Positions 27,617-36,398 of a stretch of DNA of 64,000 nt are shown piece by piece. The stretch's first letter is position 1, and every line of letters begins with the position of its first letter. The DNA comes from an uncultured Prevotellaceae bacterium (GTDB lineage Bacteria > Bacteroidota > Bacteroidia > Bacteroidales > Bacteroidaceae). The notes beneath the pieces are model-generated. The model was given only the letters and a program-made list of their open reading frames with translations, ran no database searches and was not told where the DNA came from. Made by a program: the position numbers and the translations under genes. Location of the stretch: NCBI GenBank assembly GCA_900315455.1, contig OMZE01000012.1, positions 1 through 64,000 of the forward strand, written 5' to 3'.

Positions 27617-29122
27617 TTAGCCGCAGTGGAAATAGGTATTGACGAGTTTCTGCACCTCGTCGGGGTATTGCTCCACCTGACGGCGGAGGGTACGGTCGTC
27701 GAAAGCACGCAACTGCTCGATGATACTGTCGATCATCGCGCTGCTGAAGATACCATTTCGCTCGTAGTAGGCGCGCTGCTGTTCCAGGCAATCGGCAGAG
27801 GCGACACAACTGTCGGGCAGTTCGGAGAGTTGACTCAGGCGTGCGGCATTCGCCTCATCGTGGATGTTGACATTGACATAGGTGCGTTCGGCAAGGGCGA
27901 GGGCATCATCCATCTCGAAGCCAGTGCGGCAAGCCACACACAGACCGGCAATGAGTTGGTAGAGGTCGGCAGAGCCGTCGGGCGAACGCATCTCCACGGT
28001 CTGCTTCATCGACGTGTCGGTATGCGAGGGCTGCTCATTGGGATTGGCCACGCTGCACATGTCGACCTGTGCCGTCCATCCCAGGGGCACCCTGACGAGC
28101 ACCGAGCGGTTGCGGTCGCCCCAGCACACGTTGGTGGGCGCTTCTTGATGGGGCACGAGACGGAAATACGACATCGGGTTCTTGTTGCCGAAGGCGGTGA
28201 TGCTGGGCGCGAGTAGCATCATGCCTGCAATCATCTTGCGGGCCTCGTCGGAGAGTTTCCCCTCGTGCAGCATCATGTTTTTGCCGTCGCGCATGATACG
28301 CATGTGGATATGGAGTCCGGAACCTGCCTTGCCCGTGGTGATTTTCGGAGCAAAGGTGACGTTGAGTTGCATCTTGTAGGCGAGATTGCGGATTACCCAT
28401 TTGGCGAGCATCAGTTGATCGGCGGCATTCTCTGCCTTCACGGGCAGGAACTCTATCTCGTTTTGCTCATACACCTTGCCTTCGAGCACGAAATTGCCCA
28501 CCTCGGAATGGCCGTATTTGATTTGTCCGCCCGTCTGTGCGATATACTGCATGCACTTCGCCCGGAACTCATTGGCCTTGGCATAGGGCGACGACTCATG
28601 GTAGCCGTGCTGGTCGATGGCGGGGAAGAGGTAGTTGTCGTCGAAGATGACATAGTATTCCAGTTCGCCCATGGCCTGGAACTCCATGCCAGTGACCCTT
28701 GTAAATGCCTTACAGGCCTTGGCGAGGGTGTGCTCGGGAGCACTCTCAAGCAGTTGGCCGTCCTTGTCGAAGAACGAGCAGAGCATGGCAATAGTGGGTA
28801 TCTCGGCAAAGGGGTCGAGGAAAGCCGTGGCAAACCGCGGCAGCACATAGAGGTCGCTGCTGCCCGCCTGGACGAAAGAGAAAAGGCTGCTGCCATCCAC
28901 CCGCTCACCACAGGTAAGGATGGTGTCGAGATAGGCCCTGTCGGTGATGACGAAATTGAGGGTTTTCAACTTACCGTCGCCTCCGGGATACATGAAGTTG
29001 ACCATGCGGATGCCGTTGGCCTCGGCGTAACGGATAATGTCGGCCTTTGTGAAGTCGACAGCAGGTTTTTGCAGGAATGTCACCAATGGGTTGGCATTCA
29101 TCATCAGGTGCGTGTCATTCAT
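27617..29122 (-). CDS. Glutamine synthetase, type I-like
   Basis: 501 residues. Glutamine synthetase motifs in order: 'MGELEYYVIFDD' (metal glutamate, about 150), the ATP-site 'KAGSGLHIHMRI' (about 265), 'GDRNRSVLVRVP' (about 330) and 'TVEMRSPDGSADLYQLI' (about 375). It catalyses ATP-dependent ligation of ammonia to glutamate. The GSI adenylylation-loop Tyr region is not clearly conserved, and some sequence is diverged, so another gamma-glutamyl acceptor (amine) cannot be excluded. Monocistronic on the minus strand with its own promoter. Confidence 0.85.
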   Translation of the reverse strand: MNDTHLMMNANPLVTFLQKPAVDFTKADIIRYAEANGIRMVNFMYPGGDGKLKTLNFVITDRAYLDTILTCGERVDGSSLFSFVQAGSSDLYVLPRFATAFLDPFAEIPTIAMLCSFFDKDGQLLESAPEHTLAKACKAFTRVTGMEFQAMGELEYYVIFDDNYLFPAIDQHGYHESSPYAKANEFRAKCMQYIAQTGGQIKYGHSEVGNFVLEGKVYEQNEIEFLPVKAENAADQLMLAKWVIRNLAYKMQLNVTFAPKITTGKAGSGLHIHMRIMRDGKNMMLHEGKLSDEARKMIAGMMLLAPSITAFGNKNPMSYFRLVPHQEAPTNVCWGDRNRSVLVRVPLGWTAQVDMCSVANPNEQPSHTDTSMKQTVEMRSPDGSADLYQLIAGLCVACRTGFEMDDALALAERTYVNVNIHDEANAARLSQLSELPDSCVASADCLEQQRAYYERNGIFSSAMIDSIIEQLRAFDDRTLRRQVEQYPDEVQKLVNTYFHCG

Positions 29123-29187
29123 AGGATGTCTTGTTTTGAGTTAATGCCGCAAAGAGCGGCTATTGGCTTGTTTTTACATTTTCATTG

Positions 29188-29218
29188 CAAAGATAACCAA
29201 TGTTGTGTGAAAAACAAC
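29188..29218 (-). promoter_or_regulatory. Glutamine synthetase promoter
   Basis: Minus strand: GTTG (29218-29215), 19-nt spacer, TATCTTTG (29195-29188). One mismatch to TTTG/N19-21/TAnnTTTG, about 65 nt before the start codon. Confidence 0.6.
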
Positions 29219-29309
29219 AGTAATGAAAAGATTTTTCTCGCTCTACAGCAAAAGAATCTTCCCTTCAAAATTGTAAAGATATAAAAAAACATAATAAATG
29301 AGTGAGAAA

Positions 29310-29341
29310 CTTGGGGCAAATGTCAATTATTTGTATTTTTG
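29310..29341 (+). promoter_or_regulatory. Promoter of the lipoprotein gene
   Basis: CTTG (29310-29313), 20-nt spacer, TATTTTTG (29334-29341); one mismatch in the -33 box. It puts the transcript start about 30 nt before the ATG at 29381. Confidence 0.6.
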
Positions 29342-29380
29342 CTTTCAGAAAATCACATCAAAACATTAAAATCTACTTTT

Positions 29381-30118
29381 ATGAAGAAAGCATTTGTTTT
29401 TGGCGTCATCGCCACAGCAGCGTTGGCATTCAACGCATGTACAGAGAAGACCGACAAGCAAGCGCCCGTCGACGACTTCACCATGGAACAATTGGCTGCC
29501 GAGGAAGCCAGGTGCGACACCATCAGCGATTCTGGGCTCGACCTCCTGGCATCCACATGGTCGGGCATGGTAATTCCCACCATCTCCGACAAGGAGGCTG
29601 GGGTAAAGCCCTTGATGCGTGCATTCTGCAAGAATTATCTCGACTTCAAGGGAAACCGCAAGATGATGCGCTACCTGCTCGACGAGAATGGCTACAGTGC
29701 TGAGAAAGACAGTTTCACCGTAGAAGACAAGCCAGAAGCCAACTACATCAAGGTGGCCACCACCGCCGACCTGAGTTCCGCCACCACCGGAAAGGTATGG
29801 AAATGCCAAGACGGTCACCTCATGCTCGGTGTGCTCATGGAGCAGTTTGTGGAGAAGCCCAACCGTCCGGTGCGTGTGGCAGCCTTCTTCGACTACAACC
29901 CCGCCAAGGGTGAGTTGGTGCCCAACCCCAACGTGGCACAGAAAATCGCACAGGCCATGGACTGCATCTACGGCGAACTGACGATGGTCTTCCCCGTAGA
30001 GGGCAACAACATCGAGATGCTGGAATACACCGACAAGAAAGACTCTCTCGCCTATAAGATTCACTTCGACGGCACCTCATTCAAATTCGACCCCAAAGGC
30101 AGGAAAATCTCAAAATAA
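29381..30118 (+). CDS. Lipoprotein of unknown function
   Basis: 245 residues from the ATG at 29381, chosen because it begins the lipoprotein signal (MKKAFVFGVIATAALAFNAC); the frame opens at 29339, upstream of or inside the promoter. Cys20 is the lipidation site; the next residues T-E-K do not match the surface-export signal. The rest is a soluble domain with 'GYSAEKDSFTVEDKPEANYIKVATTADLSS' split features and 'YNPAKGELVPNP'. No family recognised. It is followed by a TCTAGA repeat and then cellobiose phosphorylase. Confidence 0.7.
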   Translation: MKKAFVFGVIATAALAFNACTEKTDKQAPVDDFTMEQLAAEEARCDTISDSGLDLLASTWSGMVIPTISDKEAGVKPLMRAFCKNYLDFKGNRKMMRYLLDENGYSAEKDSFTVEDKPEANYIKVATTADLSSATTGKVWKCQDGHLMLGVLMEQFVEKPNRPVRVAAFFDYNPAKGELVPNPNVAQKIAQAMDCIYGELTMVFPVEGNNIEMLEYTDKKDSLAYKIHFDGTSFKFDPKGRKISK

Positions 30119-30127
30119 ACCTTAATC

Positions 30128-30160
30128 ACTAGAGCCTCTAGAAAATCTAGATTATCTAGA
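30128..30160. repeat. 9-bp tandem repeat with palindromic core TCTAGA
   Basis: Units begin at 30128 (ACTAGA), 30137, 30146 and 30155 (TCTAGA), in exact 9-nt phase. It starts 10 nt after the lipoprotein stop and fills most of the gap before 30181. Confidence 0.8.
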
Positions 30161-30180
30161 ATCCATAAAAAAACAACCCG

Positions 30181-32628
30181 ATGGAAAACAAGAAATACGG
30201 GCATTTTGACGATGCCAACCGCGAATATGTGATTACCGACCCTCAGACCCCATGGCCCTGGATCAACTACCTGGGCAACGAGGACTTCTTCTCACTGATC
30301 TCCAACACCGCAGGAGGCTACTCCTTCTACAAAGACGCCAAGTTCCGCCGCATTACCCGCTACCGCTACAACAACGTGCCGATGGACAATGGCGGACGGT
30401 ATTTCTACCTGAAAGATGGCGACAACGTATGGAACCCGGGGTGGAAGCCCTGCAAAACCCCACTCGACCACTACGAGTGCCGTCATGGCATGAGTTACAC
30501 GCGCATCACCTCTGCAAAAGACGGCATTGAAGCCAGTGTACTCTTCTTCGTGCCGCTGAAGAGTTGGTGTGAGGTGCAGAAACTCACCCTCACCAACACC
30601 ACCGACAAGCCGCGCGCGCTGAAACTCTTCTCGTTCGAGGAATGGTGCTTGTGGAATGCCGCCACCGACATGGAGAATTTCCAACGCAACTTCTCTACAG
30701 GAGAGGTGGAGATAGAAGGGTCGGTGATTTACCACAAGACCGAATACCGCGAACGCCGCAACCACTATGCCTACTACAGCGTGAACACCCCCATTGACGG
30801 ATTTGACACCGACCGCGAGACATTCGTAGGACTGTATAACGGCTTTGACTGTCCCGACGCCGTGATGGAGGGACGTCCACGCAACAGCCACGCCCACGGC
30901 TGGAGTCCCATTGCCTCACACTACATCGAGGTGACACTGGCTCCGGGCGAGAGCCGCGACTTCGTGTTCGTACTCGGATACGTGGAGAACGAGCAGGACG
31001 AGAAATTCATCGCTCCAAAGGTCATCAACAAGAAGAAGGCCCTGGAGACCATCGCCCGATTCGACACCACCGAGAAAGTGGATGCCGCCTTTGCTGAGTT
31101 GAAAGACTACTGGGACGCACTGCTCGACATCTTCGTTGTAGACACCGGCAACGACAAACTCGACCGCATGGTGAACATCTGGAACCAATACCAGTGCATG
31201 GTGACCTTCAACATGTCGAGGTCGGCGTCGTTCTTCGAGAGCGGCATCGGAAGAGGCATGGGATTCCGCGACTCCAACCAAGACCTCGTGGGATTCGTGC
31301 ACCAGATACCGGAAAGGGCACGCCAGCGCATCATCGACATCGCGTCGACACAGTTCCCCGACGGCGGATGCTACCATCAGTACCAGCCGTTGACCAAGCG
31401 CGGCAACAACGACATCGGAGGAGGATTCAACGACGACCCCTGTTGGCTCATCTTCGGTACGGTGGCGTATATCAAGGAGACCGGCGATTTCAGCATCCTC
31501 GACGAACCGGTGCCCTTCGACAACCAGCCCGGCAGTGAGGTGTCGCTCATGCAGCACCTCCGCGTATCGTTCGACCACGTGGTAGAGAACCTCGGCCCAC
31601 ACCGCCTGCCCCTTATCGGGCGTGCCGACTGGAACGACTGCCTCAACCTGAACTGCTTCTCATGGGACCCCAACGAGTCGTTCCAGACCACGGAGAACAA
31701 GACCGAGGGGTCGAAAGCCGAGAGCCTGATGATTGCCGGACTGTTCGTGGTCACGGGCAACGAATACGTAGACCTGTGCCGCAGAATTGGCGACGAGGCA
31801 GAAGCCACACGTGCCCAGCGCCACGTCGACGAGATGGTGGAAGCCGTGAAGCGCGACGGATGGGACGGCGAGTGGTATCTCAGGGCCTACGACTTCTACG
31901 GCCGCAAGATCGGGTCGAAGGAGAATGATGAAGGCAAGATTTTCATCGAGAGTCAGGGATGGTGTACGATGGCTGGCATCGGTGCCGAAGAAGGCATGGT
32001 GGCCAAGTCGCTCGACTCTGTGAAGAAATACCTGGAGTGCGAGCATGGCATCGTGCTCAACAACCCCGCTTTCACGAAGTATATCTATGAATATGGCGAA
32101 ATCAGCAGTTACCCGGAGGGATACAAGGAGAATGCCGGCATCTTCTGCCACAACAACCCATGGGTAATCATCGGCGAGACACTCGCCGGACGGGGTGACG
32201 ACGCCTGGAGCCACTACCGCAAGATACTCCCCAGTTACGTAGAAGAGAAATTCAGCACGCTACACAAGGTGGAACCTTACGTCAACTGCCAGATGGTGGC
32301 AGGAAAGGATGCTGCACGGCCAGGAGAAGGAAAGAACAGTTGGCTCACCGGAACTGCCGCATGGATGTGGCTTACCGTCAGCCAGTATATCCTTGGCATC
32401 AAGCCCGACTACGACGGTCTGCGCATCGACCCATGCCTGCCCAGCACGGCACAGGAGTATTCGGTGAAACGCAAGTTCCGTGACGCGGAGTACCGCATCC
32501 GCGTGAGCAATCCTCAAGGCGTGAGCAGAGGAGTGGCAAGCATCGAAGTCGACGGCACGCCCATCGAGGGCAACGTCATCGGCTACGCCCCCGGCAGCCA
32601 TGAGGTAACTGTGGTGATGGGTGAATAA
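30181..32628 (+). CDS. Cellobiose phosphorylase (GH94)
   Basis: 815 residues. The N-terminus '[14 protein letters not shown]', 'PWPWINYLG' and '[12 protein letters not shown]' matches characterised GH94 cellobiose phosphorylases closely. The catalytic domain has '[16 protein letters not shown]' and the general acid region '[11 protein letters not shown]' (Asp483/Asp486). It splits cellobiose with phosphate into glucose 1-phosphate and glucose, saving one ATP. There is no signal peptide, so it acts in the cytoplasm on imported cellobiose. Chitobiose or another beta-disaccharide as substrate is less likely. Followed by a CTATAG repeat and a terminator. Confidence 0.92.
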   Translation: MENKKYGHFDDANREYVITDPQTPWPWINYLGNEDFFSLISNTAGGYSFYKDAKFRRITRYRYNNVPMDNGGRYFYLKDGDNVWNPGWKPCKTPLDHYECRHGMSYTRITSAKDGIEASVLFFVPLKSWCEVQKLTLTNTTDKPRALKLFSFEEWCLWNAATDMENFQRNFSTGEVEIEGSVIYHKTEYRERRNHYAYYSVNTPIDGFDTDRETFVGLYNGFDCPDAVMEGRPRNSHAHGWSPIASHYIEVTLAPGESRDFVFVLGYVENEQDEKFIAPKVINKKKALETIARFDTTEKVDAAFAELKDYWDALLDIFVVDTGNDKLDRMVNIWNQYQCMVTFNMSRSASFFESGIGRGMGFRDSNQDLVGFVHQIPERARQRIIDIASTQFPDGGCYHQYQPLTKRGNNDIGGGFNDDPCWLIFGTVAYIKETGDFSILDEPVPFDNQPGSEVSLMQHLRVSFDHVVENLGPHRLPLIGRADWNDCLNLNCFSWDPNESFQTTENKTEGSKAESLMIAGLFVVTGNEYVDLCRRIGDEAEATRAQRHVDEMVEAVKRDGWDGEWYLRAYDFYGRKIGSKENDEGKIFIESQGWCTMAGIGAEEGMVAKSLDSVKKYLECEHGIVLNNPAFTKYIYEYGEISSYPEGYKENAGIFCHNNPWVIIGETLAGRGDDAWSHYRKILPSYVEEKFSTLHKVEPYVNCQMVAGKDAARPGEGKNSWLTGTAAWMWLTVSQYILGIKPDYDGLRIDPCLPSTAQEYSVKRKFRDAEYRIRVSNPQGVSRGVASIEVDGTPIEGNVIGYAPGSHEVTVVMGE

Positions 32629-32635
32629 CCCAAAA

Positions 32636-32686
32636 CCATAGGAACTATAGATACTATAGATACTATAGATACTATAGAAACTATAG
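32636..32686. repeat. 9-bp tandem repeat with palindromic core CTATAG
   Basis: CTATAG begins at 32645, 32654, 32663, 32672 and 32681 with perfect 9-nt spacing, plus a degenerate unit at 32636. It starts 8 nt after the stop codon and ends just before the terminator. Confidence 0.9.
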
Positions 32687-32701
32687 ATGTTATAAATACC
32701 A

Positions 32702-32742
32702 AAATGTCCATGCGCCTCTTGAGGTGCATGGACATTTTTTTT
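32702..32742 (+). terminator. Terminator after cellobiose phosphorylase
   Basis: AAATGTCCATGC..GCATGGACATTT stem with an inner CCTC/GAGG pairing, followed by eight T. Confidence 0.9.
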
Positions 32743-32773
32743 GCAAAAATGCCTATATTATCAAAAAAAAGCG

Positions 32774-32781
32774 TAATTTTG
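32774..32781 (+). promoter_or_regulatory. -7 element upstream of the TPP riboswitch
   Basis: TAATTTTG matches TAnnTTTG. No TTTG at the expected distance upstream. The transcript would begin about 15-20 nt before the riboswitch. Confidence 0.5.
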
Positions 32782-32804
32782 CACCCGATTTGCAGAATGC
32801 AAGT

Positions 32805-32875
32805 TAAGGGGTGCCCGATAGTTCGGGCTGAGATCATACCCTCATACCTGATCCGGGTAATGCCGGCGTAGGGAT
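32805..32875 (+). promoter_or_regulatory. TPP riboswitch (THI box)
   Basis: The core elements are all present in order: GGGGTGCCC, GGGCTGAGA (32824-32832), ACCCTCATACCTGATCCGGG spanning the 32839-32856 region, TAATGCCGGCGTAGGGA up to 32873. It binds thiamine pyrophosphate and normally represses thiamine genes. It lies about 50 nt ahead of the TonB receptor at 32924, so the receptor and pnuT are assigned to thiamine uptake. Confidence 0.95.
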
Positions 32876-32923
32876 TTCCGTTTTTCTCTCCCCCTTATCA
32901 TATTCATTATATTATAAGGTATT

Positions 32924-35296
32924 ATGAAAAGAACCTTTTTATCGTGTGCCCTGCTCTCCCTGACGGGACTGATGGTGGCACAAACTCCCGACTCGCTGAG
33001 GCTGGAAGAACTGCATGAAGTGGTGGTAAAAGGCGTGCGCGCACAGAAAGACGCACCCTATGCCATGACTCACATCAAGAAAGCCGAACTGCAGGAATTC
33101 TCGAAAACAGGAAAAGAACTGCCCTTCCTCTTCTCGCAGACCCCCGGCATCATCGCCTGGAGCGAGAACGGACTCGGTACCGGCACCACCTATATGCGCA
33201 TCCGAGGTGCCGGCGACTCCCGCATCAACGTGACGCTCGACGGCGTGCCACTCAACTCACCCGAAGACCAATGCGTGTTCTGGGCCAACATGAACAGTTA
33301 TGGCTCACTGTTGGGCAGCGTGGAGATACAGCGTGGCGTGGGCTCGTCGACCAACGGCGACGGTGCCTTCGGCGGATGCATCTCACTGTCGTCGAAAGCC
33401 GCCTCTCCCACCCCATCGGCAGACCTGAACTTCAGTTACGGCTCCTACAACACGTTCAACGTCGGAGGGTCATTCACCACCGGACTGCTCTGGAACCACT
33501 TCGTCTTCGACGGTGCATACCATGAGACCAATACCGATGGCTTCATCCACGGCACTTCAGGTCGCTCGGGAAGTTACTACGGCAGTCTCCGATACCTCAC
33601 CGACAAGTTCATCATCCGTTACAAGAACTTCGGCAACTTCGAGAAAACCGGTCAGGCATGGAACGGCGTGACCGCCGGCGACAACGACCTTTCGCTCATG
33701 GAAGGCACCTATGGCGCGCATACCGGCATACGCACCTACAAAGACCTCTACGATGCCGGACTCGGCAAATACAACACCCTCTACGAAACGCTGGCATACA
33801 ATGCCGACGGAGGTTTCCTGACTGATGCCAACGGCAAATACGTGACCAACCGCTATACCTATGCCAACGGCGATCCTTGGAAGCAGGCCACCGACAACTT
33901 CTGGCAGAGCCACAACATCCTCTCCTTCACATGGGATGTCAACACACACCTCAACACCACGGCATCGCTCCACTATACCCACGGCTATGGATACTACAAC
34001 GAGTTCAGGTTCGACAACAAACTGAAGAAATTCGGACTCCAGAACTTCACCGACAGCGAGGGGAAGACTGTGAAGCGCACCGACTTCATCCGCAAGAAAG
34101 GACTGAAACAAGACACCTATGGCCTGATATGGAACGCCAACTACAAGAACGACTACTGGGACATCATGGGAGGCGTTTCCCTGCAACGGTTCAGCGGCAA
34201 CCACTTCGGGCACATCACCTACATTGCGCACCCCGAACTGAGCAAGAAACTCCTTGCCAACGGCAAATACACCTATTATGACTCCGACGCCAAGAAAGAC
34301 GATTACAGCGGTTACTTGAAGGCATCCTACAAGATTACCCCGCACCTGAGTATCTTCGGCGACGTACAATACCGCCACGTGAACTATACCACCGACGGCA
34401 TCAACGACAAGTTCTATGAGAACGAAGACGGCTCATATACCAACCAGCGCCTCGACATCGACAAGAAATACGACTTTGCCAACATCAAGGGCGGACTGAG
34501 TTACCACACCGACGAGCACCGCGCCTACCTGTCGGTGGCGACTAGCAACAGGGAGCCTGAACGCAACAACTTCACCGACAACGGCAGTTATCCCGCACCC
34601 AAAGCAGAGAAACTGCTCGACTTCGAGGCCGGATACAGTTTTACCTCCTCACTGTGGCACGCCGGCATCAACCTCTACTACATGGACTACAAAGACCAGT
34701 TCGTGCAGACAGGACTTGTGAGCGACATCGGCGAGAACCTCACCACCAACATCAAGGATTCCTACCGCATGGGGGTGGAGTTGACCGCCGGCTACAACAT
34801 CACGCCATGGCTCTCCATCGAAGGCAATGCCGCGCTGAGCGCCAACAAGATCAAGGACTTCGACGAGGTGGTGGAAGACTGGGACAACGGAAGCCAGACC
34901 ATCCACTATGACAACTCCACGCTGGCATTCTCGCCCTCGGCCATCCTCAACGGATTCATCAACGTGCACAAGAAGGGATTCCAGGCCACATGGCACACCA
35001 ACTATGTGAGCCGTCAATATCTCGACAATACCGAGAATACCGACCGCTCACTGCCTGGCTACAGCGTGTCGAACATCCAAATCAGTTACACCCTCAAGCC
35101 ACGGAAACTGGTAAAGGAAACCGTCTTCGGACTGAACTTCAACAATGTGTTCAACCACCACTACGCCAGTAGCGGATGGGTATATTCCGCTATCTGCGAG
35201 AGTGCCGGACACCCCAACGACAACCGATACTACCAAATCGGATTCATCCCCATGGCAGGATTCACCACCATGGCAAGCATCACCCTGAAATGGTAA
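32924..35296 (+). CDS. TonB-dependent receptor for thiamine (OMPthi type)
   Basis: 790 residues. Signal peptide (MKRTFLSCALLSLTGLMVAQ), a TonB-box-like 'LEELHEVVVKG', the plug domain ('PFLFSQTPGI', 'MRIRGAGDSRINVTLDGVPLN', 'VEIQRGVGSSTNGDGAFGG') and a 22-strand-type barrel to the end, which closes on an aromatic-rich last strand. There is no N-terminal carboxypeptidase-like extension. The TPP riboswitch upstream and the PnuT transporter downstream mark it as the outer-membrane importer for thiamine or its phosphates. Start chosen for the signal peptide. Confidence 0.9.
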   Translation: MKRTFLSCALLSLTGLMVAQTPDSLRLEELHEVVVKGVRAQKDAPYAMTHIKKAELQEFSKTGKELPFLFSQTPGIIAWSENGLGTGTTYMRIRGAGDSRINVTLDGVPLNSPEDQCVFWANMNSYGSLLGSVEIQRGVGSSTNGDGAFGGCISLSSKAASPTPSADLNFSYGSYNTFNVGGSFTTGLLWNHFVFDGAYHETNTDGFIHGTSGRSGSYYGSLRYLTDKFIIRYKNFGNFEKTGQAWNGVTAGDNDLSLMEGTYGAHTGIRTYKDLYDAGLGKYNTLYETLAYNADGGFLTDANGKYVTNRYTYANGDPWKQATDNFWQSHNILSFTWDVNTHLNTTASLHYTHGYGYYNEFRFDNKLKKFGLQNFTDSEGKTVKRTDFIRKKGLKQDTYGLIWNANYKNDYWDIMGGVSLQRFSGNHFGHITYIAHPELSKKLLANGKYTYYDSDAKKDDYSGYLKASYKITPHLSIFGDVQYRHVNYTTDGINDKFYENEDGSYTNQRLDIDKKYDFANIKGGLSYHTDEHRAYLSVATSNREPERNNFTDNGSYPAPKAEKLLDFEAGYSFTSSLWHAGINLYYMDYKDQFVQTGLVSDIGENLTTNIKDSYRMGVELTAGYNITPWLSIEGNAALSANKIKDFDEVVEDWDNGSQTIHYDNSTLAFSPSAILNGFINVHKKGFQATWHTNYVSRQYLDNTENTDRSLPGYSVSNIQISYTLKPRKLVKETVFGLNFNNVFNHHYASSGWVYSAICESAGHPNDNRYYQIGFIPMAGFTTMASITLKW

Positions 35297-35299
35297 GCC

Positions 35300-35923
35300 A
35301 TGGACACCACATTCCTTGAGAGCCATTGGCTCGACATCACCACCACACTGCTGGGACTCGCCTATATCTTCCTGGAATACAAGGCGAGTATCTGGCTGTG
35401 GCTGGTGGGATTCGTCATGCAGGCTCTCGGCATCGTGCTCTATTACCAAAAGGGACTGTATGCCGACTGCGGCATGGAATGCTACTATATCGCGATGACT
35501 ATCTACGGATTCGTGAACTGGAAATTCTTCAAGGGGAGCAAAAATGCCACGAGCAAACAGGAACTGCCCGTCACCCACTTCAAACGCAGCCTCATCTTGC
35601 CTTGGACCATCGCAACGCTCGCTATCTGGGGGGCCATCTGGTGGTTGCTGGACACTCAAACCAACTCCACCGTGCCCGTGGCCGACAGTTTTACTACCGC
35701 ACTGAGTTTCGTGGGCATCTGGGCCCTTGCACGGAAATACCTTGAGCAATGGCTCATCTGGATAGTCGTCGATGTGGTGACCTGTGTGCTGTATGTATAC
35801 AAAGACATCCCGTTCAAGGCTGGCCTGTATGCCTTATACGTCGTCATCGCCATTTTTGGGTATGTGAAATGGCGAAAAATGATGAATATCCAGGATTCCA
35901 GCGACGTAAAAACTACTGTCTGA
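35300..35923 (+). CDS. pnuT: PnuT thiamine transporter (PnuC family)
   Basis: 207 residues with about seven hydrophobic helices; 'FLEYKASIWLWLVGFVMQALGIVLYY' type N-half and 'WLIWIVVDVVTCVLYVYKDIPFKAGLYALY' type C-half are the PnuC-family features (Trp/Asn-rich substrate path). The family carries uncharged vitamins across the inner membrane by facilitated diffusion. It starts 3 nt after the receptor and shares its TPP riboswitch, so thiamine is the expected substrate. The thiamine pyrophosphokinase that often follows in Bacteroides operons is not here. Confidence 0.9.
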   Translation: MDTTFLESHWLDITTTLLGLAYIFLEYKASIWLWLVGFVMQALGIVLYYQKGLYADCGMECYYIAMTIYGFVNWKFFKGSKNATSKQELPVTHFKRSLILPWTIATLAIWGAIWWLLDTQTNSTVPVADSFTTALSFVGIWALARKYLEQWLIWIVVDVVTCVLYVYKDIPFKAGLYALYVVIAIFGYVKWRKMMNIQDSSDVKTTV

Positions 35924-36089
35924 AAAAGAAGGCAAAAAGGACTTTCCTGACATTATTTCATGCAAAAAGCGCAATATTGTATCAAATTGCTGATGTCAAA
36001 ATAATTGTGTCCGCACACGGCATGGAGGTAGTGAAAATAATTACCCAAAAATTTGCAAAAGTGAACAAAAAAATATAATTTTGCATCGT
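35924..36089. other. Intergenic region upstream of a small transcript
   Basis: Part of the 475-bp gap between pnuT and dnaA. The stretch before the promoter at 36052 shows no gene. The rest of the gap holds a promoter, a candidate small RNA, a TCTAGA repeat and a terminator, listed separately. Confidence 0.4.
36052..36083 (+). promoter_or_regulatory. Consensus promoter of a candidate small RNA
   Basis: TTTG (36052-36055), 20-nt spacer, TAATTTTG (36076-36083): exact match to the Bacteroidetes vegetative promoter. No coding sequence follows before the terminator at 36239. Confidence 0.8.
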
Positions 36090-36273
36090 CAAAAAATGAT
36101 TGTAAAATCAACCCTTAAAATTGACGCGATTTAGACAAAGACAATAATAATTTTCGCTAAAACCTCACCTTTGTGAGGTAAAGTCCCCTCGAGAGAGTCG
36201 ACATCTTTGAGTTAATTTATTTTAGTAAGTTATAAGATATGCACTTGTTCGTGAGAACAGGTGCATGTTTTTT
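36090..36273 (+). ncRNA. Candidate structured small RNA (6S-like?) downstream of pnuT
   Basis: About 180 nt from a consensus promoter to a strong terminator with no reading frame. A CCTCAC-CTTT-GTGAGG hairpin sits at 36164-36179. The 5' end (GATTGTAAAAT) can pair partly with the 3' part (ATTTATTTTAGT), giving a closed rod. Size, promoter-to-terminator layout and closing stem fit Bacteroidales 6S RNA, but I did not recognise a conserved core, so the identity is inference. Confidence 0.5.
36239..36273 (+). terminator. Terminator of the candidate small RNA
   Basis: ATGCACTTGTTC-GTGA-GAACAGGTGCAT stem-loop (one G-T pair) followed by G and six T. Confidence 0.9.
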
Positions 36274-36279
36274 ATGGCA

Positions 36280-36321
36280 TCTAGAGAATCTAGAGAATCT
36301 AGAATATCTAGAGAATCTAGA
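36280..36321. repeat. 9-bp tandem repeat with palindromic core TCTAGA
   Basis: TCTAGA at 36280, 36289, 36298, 36307 and 36316 in perfect 9-nt phase, with spacers GAA or ATA. It lies between the small-RNA terminator and the dnaA terminator. Confidence 0.9.
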
Positions 36322-36343
36322 AAACCTACACCCCCATTAAACA

Positions 36344-36380
36344 CGAAAAAGGAGAATGTATCGCTACATCCTCCTTTTCG
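36344..36380 (-). terminator. dnaA terminator
   Basis: CGAAAAAGGAGAATGTA / TACATCCTCCTTTTCG arms (36344-36360 and 36365-36380) around TCGC. On the minus strand the right-hand arm ends in a T-tract 19 nt after the dnaA stop; it could work in both directions. Confidence 0.8.
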
Positions 36381-36398
36381 AAGTTAGAGTGTCAGTTA

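Noticed and set aside
30128-36321. CTATAG and TCTAGA arrays as CRISPR repeats
   Set aside because: Units are 9 bp with 3-nt spacers, far too short for CRISPR, and no cas gene is in the window.
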